11,728 nucleotides of DNA from contig URWZ01000030.1 of the NCBI GenBank assembly GCA_900551625.1, positions 1 through 11,728 on the forward strand. The letters run 5' to 3'. The translations under genes were made by a program, and so were the position numbers. Shown here piece after piece: positions 6,295 to 11,728 of this stretch (its first letter is position 1; every line of letters begins with the position of its first letter). This stretch comes from an uncultured Collinsella sp. GTDB taxonomy: Bacteria; Actinomycetota; Coriobacteriia; Coriobacteriales; Coriobacteriaceae. The notes below the pieces were generated by a model, which was given only the letters and a program-made list of their open reading frames with translations, was not told where the DNA came from and searched no databases.

Positions 6295-8055
6295 ATGGAA
6301 TCGATCGTTAAGTTCTTGGAGAAAGGTCAGCCGTACTTCGACAAGGTCTCTAAGAACATCTACCTTCAGGCCATTAAAGACGGCTTTTTGGCAGCAATGC
6401 CCATCATCCTGTCTTCTTCTGTCTTCCTGCTTATTTCGACCCTGCCGGGCGTTGTCGCCACGGTCGGCGGCTTTACGCTGCCCGACTGGTGGAACGTCGA
6501 CGTCGTGAACTTCTGCAACAAGGTTTACAACTTCACGATGGGCGTCGTGGGCATCATGGTCGCCGGCACCACCGCAAGCGCGCTGACCGGCTCCAAGAAC
6601 CGCCGCATGCCTGCCGGCAAGGCCATCAACGCCACGAGCACCATGGTCGCCGCCATGTGCGCTATGCTCATCTTGGCCGTTACCCAGACGAGTGCCAAGA
6701 TCGACGGCGCCGATGTCTCGGTGTTCTTTACCGACAACATGGGCACCAAGGGCCTGCTGAGCTCCTTTGTCGCCGCATTTGCCACGGTCAACATCTATGC
6801 CTTCTGCATTAAGCGAGACATCACCATCAAGCTGCCCAAAGAAGTCCCCGGCGCCATCGCCCAGAACTTCCGCGACATCTTCGCCTTCAGCTTCTCCATC
6901 CTGTTTGTCGCCGTCATCGACGTTATCTGCCGCACCTGCTTGGCCGTCCCGTTTGCCAACGTCATCTCCACGCTGGTGAGCCCGCTGTTCGCCGCTGCCG
7001 ATTCCTACGCCGGCCTCGCCCTCATCTGGTTCATGATCCCTCTGTTCTGGTTCATGGGCATCCACGGCCCCTCGGTCGTTAAGCCTGCCCTCAACGCCGC
7101 GCTGTTTGGCAACATCACTACCAACCTCGCCACGCTGCAGGCCGGCGGTCACCCCGCCCTCGCCCTGACCGAAAACTTCGGTAACTACATCGGCGAACTC
7201 GGCGGCACCGGCGCCACGTTCATTGTCCCGATCATCTTCCTGCTCTTTATGCGCTCCAAGCAGCTCAAGGCCGTCGGCAAAGCCTCTGTCGTACCCGTGA
7301 TGTTCGCCGTCAACGAGCCGCTGCTGTTCGCCGCGCCCATCATCCTCAACCCGTACTTCCTGATCCCGTTCCTGTTTGCCCCCGTGGCCAACGTCCTCAT
7401 TGGTAAGTTCTTCATCGACTTTTTGGGCATGAACGGCTTTATCTATGCCATGCCGTGGGCACTCCCCGGACCGATCGGCACCTTCATCGACACCAACTTC
7501 CAGCCGATCTCTCTGGTCCTGGTTGTCGTCCTGCTGGTCGTTGACTTCTTGATCTACTACCCGTTCTGCAAGGCCTACGACAACGTCCTGTGCAAGCAGG
7601 AGGCCGAGACCCTGGCCGAAGAAGAGGCCGAGGAGACCAAGGCCGTCAAGACCGCTGCCGCCCCCGCCGTTGAGGCTCCTGTTGTCGAGACCGCTTCTGC
7701 CACTGAGGCCTCCGCAGCTCCGTCCGCCCTTAAGGGCAAGGATCTGAGGGTTCTGGTTCTGTGCGCTGGCGCCGGCACCTCTGCACTGCTCGCCAACGCG
7801 CTTAAGGAAGGCGCCGACGAGCTGGGCATCGACATTACCGCCAACGCCGGTGCCTACGGCAGCCACTACGCCATCATGGACCAGTACAACGTCATCGTCC
7901 TGGCTCCGCAGGTTCGCACCTATTACAACGAGATGAAGGCCGACACCGACCGCCTGGGCATCACGCTGCTGTCGCCCAAGGGCAAACAGTACATCGACCT
8001 CACTAAGGATCCCAAGGGTGCCGTCGCCTGGATCGAGGAAAACCTCGAGGCATAA
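6295..8055 (+). CDS. Lactose/cellobiose-family PTS permease, EIICB fusion, module 2
   Basis: This is a complete 586-residue LacE-type permease that couples sugar import to phosphorylation at the inner face of the membrane. IIC spans about residues 1-430. It opens with an amphipathic stretch (FDKVSKNIYLQAIKDGF) and includes RRMPAGKAIN, GIHGPS (His257), the GGTGATFIVP loop and VNEPLLF (Glu341). An Ala/Glu/Val-rich linker spans about 435-482. The IIB domain has RVLVLCAGAGTSALLANAL, with phospho-Cys490 encoded at 7762-7764. A strong AGAGGAG ribosome binding site lies 8 nt upstream of the ATG. After the HGPS motif it reads VVKPALNAAL, where LacE1 reads IVEPAIAAAL, so an acidic residue near the transport site is replaced by Lys. 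Overall it resembles lacE3 more than lacE1. It follows lacG2 and is followed by a strong terminator. It needs a separate IIA protein not encoded here. The exact sugar is unknown. Confidence 0.94.
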   Translation: MESIVKFLEKGQPYFDKVSKNIYLQAIKDGFLAAMPIILSSSVFLLISTLPGVVATVGGFTLPDWWNVDVVNFCNKVYNFTMGVVGIMVAGTTASALTGSKNRRMPAGKAINATSTMVAAMCAMLILAVTQTSAKIDGADVSVFFTDNMGTKGLLSSFVAAFATVNIYAFCIKRDITIKLPKEVPGAIAQNFRDIFAFSFSILFVAVIDVICRTCLAVPFANVISTLVSPLFAAADSYAGLALIWFMIPLFWFMGIHGPSVVKPALNAALFGNITTNLATLQAGGHPALALTENFGNYIGELGGTGATFIVPIIFLLFMRSKQLKAVGKASVVPVMFAVNEPLLFAAPIILNPYFLIPFLFAPVANVLIGKFFIDFLGMNGFIYAMPWALPGPIGTFIDTNFQPISLVLVVVLLVVDFLIYYPFCKAYDNVLCKQEAETLAEEEAEETKAVKTAAAPAVEAPVVETASATEASAAPSALKGKDLRVLVLCAGAGTSALLANALKEGADELGIDITANAGAYGSHYAIMDQYNVIVLAPQVRTYYNEMKADTDRLGITLLSPKGKQYIDLTKDPKGAVAWIEENLEA

Positions 8056-8088
8056 GACGCTGACACCACCTGCCGCTTGCAGACAATA

Positions 8089-8131
8089 AATGGCCCGTGC
8101 ATCGATGTGTGATGCGCGGGCCATTTTGTTT
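8089..8131 (+). terminator. Rho-independent terminator after lacE2
   Basis: ATGGCCCGTGCATC (8090-8103) pairs with GATGCGCGGGCCAT (8111-8124). This gives a 14-bp stem with one G-U pair and a 7-nt loop, followed by TTTGTTT. Because A bases precede the stem, it could also work on the minus strand. It lies 34 bp after the lacE2 stop and just before the repeat array. The gap from 8056 to 8468 holds only this terminator and the array. Confidence 0.92.
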
Positions 8132-8150
8132 AGACCGCACCCGTCCTCCT

Positions 8151-8459
8151 GTTCATCTCAATCTGTAACATCTAGCCGAGTTTTTGGGTCCCAGCTGTTA
8201 CGGATCGAGGTGAACGCACAGGCCAAGCCAAAAATCTCAATCTGTAACATGTAGACCGCTTTTGACCGCTTAGATGTTACAGATCGAGACAAACAGATGG
8301 GTCAATCCAATCAATCTAGATCTGTAACACCTGGCTGGTCATTTCACTCCTAGCTGTTACAGATCGAGACAAACGGAATAAGCCGGGCCGAATTGTCTAA
8401 ATCTGTAACATCTAGCCGAGTTTTCGGGTCCCACCTGTTACAGATTTAGACGAGCAGGC
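8151..8459. repeat. Array of four 55-bp palindromic repeat units (C-F)
   Basis: The cores are C 8156-8210, D 8235-8289, E 8315-8369 and F 8396-8450. All are exactly 55 bp, starting 79, 80 and 81 bp apart, with unrelated 24-26-bp spacers. Each is a 15-bp arm, a 25-nt loop and the inverted arm. AATCTGTAACA is invariant in C, D and F (GATCTGTAACA in E). C and F carry the loop class TCTAGCCGAGTTTT, D carries the CCGCTTTTGACCG class, and E is divergent. F pairs TCTAAATCTG with CAGATTTAGA, where unit A pairs TCTCAATCTG with CAGATTGAGA: a compensated change. The array lies between the lacE2 terminator and the lacI2 stop. Its function is unknown; a REP-like, bidirectional stem-loop role is one possibility. 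Confidence 0.94.
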
Positions 8460-8468
8460 CGAGCACGT

Positions 8469-9479
8469 CTACGCCCGCAGATCCCTTACGCTGGAACGCT
8501 CGACCAACACGCCCGAGACGAGCGTACGGCTTCTGGAGCTCGGGGCTTCCAGACCTGCGACGACCTCGTTAAGCGCACGGATGCCCAGTTCGCGGTGGCG
8601 AAACTTCACCGACGTCAGAATCGAGTTGGGAATCGTCTTGTAGAGCTCATCGTCGAAGCCGATCACGGACACGTCGTCGGGCACATTGAGCCCTTTGTCA
8701 CGTAGAGCCATCATCACGCCGTTTGCCATGCAGTCGTTAGCAGCGAGGACCGCCGTGCAATCGGGCTTATCGGCAAGCACAAGGCCCGCGGCATAGCCAC
8801 TATCCGCATTCCAATCGCCTTGCAGAGGCTCGGGCGGCTCAATGCCACGTGCCTCGAGTGCCGCTCGCCAACCTTTCATACGGCACTGGCTCGACAGTGA
8901 CTCTTTCTTACCAGAGACGAAGTACACGTTCTTGTGCCCGTGGTTCAAGAAGTACTCGCACGCCATGCGCGCGCCGCCCTCTTGGTCGTCACTGACGGTA
9001 GAGCAGGTAGGATGTTCCATCGGTGTGATAATCACCGTCTTGAGGTCTTTCGGCGCCTCAAAGGTATCAAAGTCATCGACCATCTGGCGCAGGTTGAAAA
9101 TCATGCCGTCGACGGGGAGCTGCGACATCCTACGCGCCGCTTCGGCAAGGGTCATCTTCTCCCCCGCCCGCTTTTTGATCATCGTGAGCGCAAAGCCTCG
9201 CTCTTCGGCGGCATCGGCGATACCGTCAATCATGTCCACGGCACCGCCTGACAAGTGAAACAGCACAACGCCGATGCACCCGTAACGGCCCAACTTGAGC
9301 GAACGCGCGGCATAGTTGGTTCGAAATCCGAGCGCCTCCATGGCCGAATGGACCTTATCGCGTGTCGACTCTCGCACGCTATCGGGCTCGTTGATCACAC
9401 GCGAAACCGTCTTGAGAGAAACACCCGCGGCAATCGCCACGTCGTTCATCGAAACGTTTTTCTTGTCCATCGTTGTCAC
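8469..9479 (-). CDS. LacI-family transcriptional repressor (module 3)
   Basis: This is a LacI/GalR-type repressor, 336 residues from the GTG used here, and a paralogue of the module 2 repressor. The helix-turn-helix is MNDVAIAAGVSLKTVSRVINEP, with recognition residues Leu-Lys where lacI1 has Arg-Gln. The hinge (YAARSLKLGR) and effector domain follow, with AVLAANDCMANGVMMAL and VSVIGFDDE, ending in VLVERSSVRDLRA. Start choice: the GTG at 9479 has GGAG with a 5-nt spacer. The ATG at 9470 lies 14 nt from the same GGAG, and the ATG at 9533 is further upstream with no ribosome binding site I can support. The same GTG-then-ATG arrangement occurs in lacI1. The gene diverges from lacE3 across 275 bp containing a perfect palindromic operator, which is its likely target. 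Its 3' end abuts repeat unit F. The inducer is unknown. Confidence 0.93.
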   Translation of the reverse strand: MTTMDKKNVSMNDVAIAAGVSLKTVSRVINEPDSVRESTRDKVHSAMEALGFRTNYAARSLKLGRYGCIGVVLFHLSGGAVDMIDGIADAAEERGFALTMIKKRAGEKMTLAEAARRMSQLPVDGMIFNLRQMVDDFDTFEAPKDLKTVIITPMEHPTCSTVSDDQEGGARMACEYFLNHGHKNVYFVSGKKESLSSQCRMKGWRAALEARGIEPPEPLQGDWNADSGYAAGLVLADKPDCTAVLAANDCMANGVMMALRDKGLNVPDDVSVIGFDDELYKTIPNSILTSVKFRHRELGIRALNEVVAGLEAPSSRSRTLVSGVLVERSSVRDLRA

Positions 9480-9552
9480 TGCTTCTCCACTTGGTTCTCT
9501 ATCGCTTGTTTTTTGCGTTCTAGCATACACCACCTGCCTGACTGATAAATCA

Positions 9553-9566
9553 ACCGTTTACCGAAC
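9553..9566. promoter_or_regulatory. Second copy of the motif shared by lacI upstream regions
   Basis: ACCGTTTACCGAAC matches 4448-4461 at 13 of 14 bases. It is 74 bp upstream of the lacI2 start, against 114 bp for the copy at lacI1. No -35/-10 pair as good as that of lacI1 is visible nearby on the minus strand. Confidence 0.45.
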
Positions 9567-9611
9567 GATATCGACCACTCACCCGTATATCCTTGTTGCT
9601 CTTCCAAAAAT

Positions 9612-9652
9612 GTCTTACGTTGTCATTAACGAAATGACAACGTTGTCATTTC
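9612..9652. promoter_or_regulatory. Predicted LacI2 operator: 22-bp palindrome plus half-site
   Basis: Bases 9631-9652 form a perfect 22-bp palindrome. Its central 14 bases, TGACAACGTTGTCA (9635-9648), fit the LacI-family pattern TGnnAnCGnTnnCA at every fixed position. A half-site ACGTTGTCA ends at 9625, 23 bp upstream of the matching end of the main operator. The palindrome ends 102 bp before the lacE3 start. LacI2 as the ligand is inferred from divergent position. No unambiguous lacE3 -35/-10 pair could be fixed. Confidence 0.8.
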
Positions 9653-9754
9653 ACAATGCCTTCCTTAAGCAGGAAGGTTTCCGGGCAGTCCTGACCATCC
9701 ATCGACGACCAGTTCCATCCACATGCATCGCGCATCAAGTAGCAAAGGAGCTCT

Positions 9755-11533
9755 ATGGACGCCATCGTAAAGATGCTCGAAAAGCATCAACCGTTCTTCG
9801 AGAAGATCTCGAGAAACATCTACCTCCAGGCCATCAAAGACGGATTCCTTGGGTGCATGCCCATCGTCCTTACCTCTTCGATCTTTCTGCTGATCGCCAC
9901 CCTTCCTGGCGTAGTTGGCATCACGTTGCCCCAGCCGCTCATCGACTGGTGCAACAAGCTGTACAACTTCACCATGGGTGTCATGGGCATCATGGTTGCC
10001 GGCACCACCGCCAAGAACTTCACGGCTTCCATGAACCGTCGCATGCCCGCCGGCAAGGTGCTCAACGACGGCTCCACCATGGTGGCCGCCCAGTGCAGCA
10101 TGCTGCTGCTCGCTGTTACGCAGTTCACCACCAAGTTCGACGGCTCCGAGCTTTCGGTCTTCGACTGCACCAGCATGGGTACGCGCGGTCTGTTCTCGGC
10201 CTATATCGCCGCGTTCATCACCGTGTGGGTCTACAAATTCTGCGTCTCGCGCGATCTGACCATTAAGCTGCCCAAGGAGGTCCCGGGCGCCATCGCTCAG
10301 AACTTCCGCGACATTATCCCCTTTGGCGGCGCTGTCATTATCTGCGGCATCATCGATGTGGTTGTGCGCAACCTCATGGGCGTTCCGTTCTCCGAGCTGC
10401 TCATCAAGCTGCTCTCCCCGCTCTTCACTGCGGCAGAAACCTATCCTGGCCTCATCCTTATCCAGGCAGCCACCGCGTTCTTCTGGTTCATCGGCGTCCA
10501 CGGCCCTTCGATTGTCCAGCCGGGCATCGACCCCATCCGTCTTGCCAACCAGGCCGAGAACCTGCAGGTTCTGCTGGCCGGTGGCCACCCCGCCCACTCC
10601 CTCACCTTTAACATGTCGCTCGTGGGTGAGTTCGGCGGCACTGGCGCTACGTTCATCGTGCCGCTTCTGCTGATTCTCTTTATGAAGTCCAAGCAGCTCA
10701 AAGCCGTCGGTAAGGCCTCGATTGTTCCTGTTGCCTTTGCTGTCAACGAGCCGCTGCTCTTTGGCGCGCCGATGATCCTTAACCCCTACATGCTCATCCC
10801 CTTTGTTGCCGCCGGCTGCGTCAACGTGAGTGTTGCCAAGTTCTTTATCGACAATGTGGGCATGAACGGCTTCTCCTTCGTGGTGCCTTGGGCTACCCCT
10901 GCCCCCATCGGCATCTTCATCACCACAAACTTCCAGCTTATCGCCCTGGTGTTTGTTGCAATCATCATCTTGCTGGACGCTATCATCTACCTGCCGTTCT
11001 TGAAGGCATACGATAAGCTGCTCTGCGACCAGGAAGCCGAGCGCGCCGCCGAGCTGGGTCTCGAGTCCGATGGTGCTGCCACCATCGCCGCCAGCACCTC
11101 TGCGCCCGCTGTCGAGCAGGCCACCGCTGCCGTCGAGCCGACCGCCGCTGCCGCCGACAGCAAGCCTGTCGCCGATCAGCCCGAGCCCGCCGCCGACGCA
11201 TCCGCTAAGAAGGACGTCGACGGTCTGAAGGTCCTCGTCCTGTGCGCCGGCGCCGGCACCTCTGCCATGCTCGCCAACGCTATCAAGGAAGGTGCCGCAC
11301 AGACCGGAGAGAACATCGCTTCCTCCGCAGGCGCCTATGGCCAGCACACTGCCATCATGGATCAGTACGACGTCATCGTGCTCGCCCCGCAGGTTCGTAG
11401 CTACTACAACGACATGAAGGCCGACACCGATCGTCTGGGCATTAAGCTGCTCGCTCCCCGCGGTAAGGAATATATCGATCTTACTCGCGACCCCGCTGGC
11501 GCCATCAAGTGGCTCCGCGAGAACCTCGACTAG
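9755..11533 (+). CDS. Lactose/cellobiose-family PTS permease, EIICB fusion, module 3
   Basis: This is a complete 592-residue PTS permease with IIC and IIB in one chain. IIC spans about 1-420. It includes NIYLQAIKDGF, RRMPAGKVLN, the GVHGPS motif (His249), EFGGTGATFIVP and VNEPLLF (Glu332). A 60-70-residue linker rich in Ala, Pro, Glu and Asp follows. IIB starts near 489 with LKVLVLCAGAGTSAMLANAI; phospho-Cys497 is encoded at 11243-11245. The ATG at 9755 is set by AAAGGAG (9744-9750) with a 4-nt spacer. After HGPS it reads IVQPGIDPIRL, where LacE1 has Glu and LacE2 has Lys at the same position, so the three permeases differ in charge at this transport-site segment. It is the first gene of module 3, behind the 22-bp palindrome, and lacG3 follows after 75 bp. 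The IIA partner is not in view. The substrate is uncertain within the beta-galactoside/beta-glucoside group. Confidence 0.94.
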   Translation: MDAIVKMLEKHQPFFEKISRNIYLQAIKDGFLGCMPIVLTSSIFLLIATLPGVVGITLPQPLIDWCNKLYNFTMGVMGIMVAGTTAKNFTASMNRRMPAGKVLNDGSTMVAAQCSMLLLAVTQFTTKFDGSELSVFDCTSMGTRGLFSAYIAAFITVWVYKFCVSRDLTIKLPKEVPGAIAQNFRDIIPFGGAVIICGIIDVVVRNLMGVPFSELLIKLLSPLFTAAETYPGLILIQAATAFFWFIGVHGPSIVQPGIDPIRLANQAENLQVLLAGGHPAHSLTFNMSLVGEFGGTGATFIVPLLLILFMKSKQLKAVGKASIVPVAFAVNEPLLFGAPMILNPYMLIPFVAAGCVNVSVAKFFIDNVGMNGFSFVVPWATPAPIGIFITTNFQLIALVFVAIIILLDAIIYLPFLKAYDKLLCDQEAERAAELGLESDGAATIAASTSAPAVEQATAAVEPTAAAADSKPVADQPEPAADASAKKDVDGLKVLVLCAGAGTSAMLANAIKEGAAQTGENIASSAGAYGQHTAIMDQYDVIVLAPQVRSYYNDMKADTDRLGIKLLAPRGKEYIDLTRDPAGAIKWLRENLD

Positions 11534-11547
11534 TTCCTCCCTCTGTT

Positions 11548-11574
11548 GGTGCCCGGATCTCCAGTTCGGGCACC
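11548..11574 (+). promoter_or_regulatory. Stem-loop between lacE3 and lacG3
   Basis: GGTGCCCG (11548-11555) pairs perfectly with CGGGCACC (11567-11574) around an 11-nt loop that can add weak pairs. TCCCCC follows, so there is no U-tract. It starts 14 bases after the lacE3 stop and ends 34 bases before the lacG3 ATG. This is the counterpart in position, though not in sequence, of the hairpin at 1524-1557. Confidence 0.7.
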
Positions 11575-11608
11575 TCCCCCTATTCGTATCCCACAGAAAG
11601 GATGACTC

Positions 11609-11680
11609 ATGACCAACCCCATGCAGTTCCCCGACGGCTTTGTGTTTGGCGGCGCCACCGCCGCTTACCAGGTTGAGGGC
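11609..11680 (+). CDS. 6-phospho-beta-galactosidase N-terminus (LacG-like), truncated by adapter
   Basis: Only the first 24 codons are present before the right-hand adapter. The peptide contains FPDGFVFGGATAAYQVEG, the GH1 N-terminal signature, and closely matches lacG1 (FPEDFVFGGATAAYQVEG). AGAAAGGA (11595-11602) with a 6-nt spacer supports the ATG at 11609. It is the second gene of module 3, so lacE-lacG order is as in module 1. The last base, 11680, could belong to either the gene or the adapter. Confidence 0.88.
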
Positions 11681-11728
11681 TGTCTCTTATACACATCTGA
11701 CGCTGCCGACGATATGCAGTGTGTAGAT
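11680..11728. other. Illumina Nextera i5-side adapter (library artefact)
   Basis: Not genomic. Bases 11680-11712 are the reverse complement of the 33-nt Nextera read-1 adapter, beginning with the 19-bp mosaic end (11680-11698). Bases 11713-11720 (TATGCAGT) are in the i5 index position and read as the complement of index 506 (ACTGCATA), from memory. GTGTAGAT at 11721-11728 is the start of the P5 primer complement. Confidence 0.98.

Noticed and set aside
6055..8124. Long minus-strand open frame opposite lacE2 (also opposite lacG1 at 1563-3074 and lacE3 at 9665-11347)
   Set aside because: These are composition shadows typical of GC-rich genes. The translations are Gly/Val/Asp-rich with no recognisable domain, and the plus-strand genes are unambiguous family members.
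8151..8459. CRISPR array
   Set aside because: The period and unique spacers look CRISPR-like, but the repeats are 55-bp palindromes that differ from each other, the spacers are only 24-26 bp, there are four units, and no cas gene is present.

Overview
The window is an 11.6-kb piece of bacterial chromosome (about 49-11679) with a complete Illumina Nextera adapter and index sequence at each end. The DNA is GC-rich with strong C/G third-position codon bias. It is dense in sugar phosphotransferase (PTS) genes of the lactose family. Together these suggest a GC-rich Gram-positive gut bacterium; a member of the Coriobacteriia such as Collinsella or Olsenella is my best guess. That placement is inference: no rRNA or marker gene is present.

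Layout: three paralogous lactose-type PTS modules stand side by side. Module 1 (49-3020, +) is a 5'-truncated lacE (IIC-IIB fusion permease) followed by lacG (6-phospho-beta-galactosidase). Module 2 (3297-8055) is a LacI-family repressor gene on the minus strand, diverging from lacG2-lacE2 on the plus strand. Module 3 (8469-11680) is a second LacI-family gene on the minus strand, diverging from lacE3-lacG3; lacG3 is cut off by the right-hand adapter after 24 codons. The order lacE-lacG in modules 1 and 3 is reversed in module 2. No IIA gene (lacF) and no tagatose-6-phosphate pathway gene is present, so these must lie elsewhere.

How it should work: each IIC-IIB permease imports and phosphorylates a beta-galactoside-type sugar. 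The partner GH1 enzyme then hydrolyses the 6-phospho-disaccharide in the cytoplasm. Each LacI protein probably represses its divergent module. Both divergent promoters contain LacI-type operators built on TGnnAnCGnTnnCA. The first has three copies of a TGWTMACGTGCTCA site, one of them just downstream of a good lacI1 promoter. The second has a perfect 22-bp palindrome with core TGACAACGTTGTCA.

The least expected element is a family of palindromic repeats, exactly 55 bp each at about 80-bp period. Two copies lie at 3139-3290 and four at 8151-8459, both times in the convergent gap just beyond a lacI stop codon. Arms and loop length are conserved, spacers are not, and there are paired base changes in the stems. 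Two further stem-loops without U-tracts sit between lacE and lacG in modules 1 and 3. Proper Rho-independent terminators follow lacG1 and lacE2.
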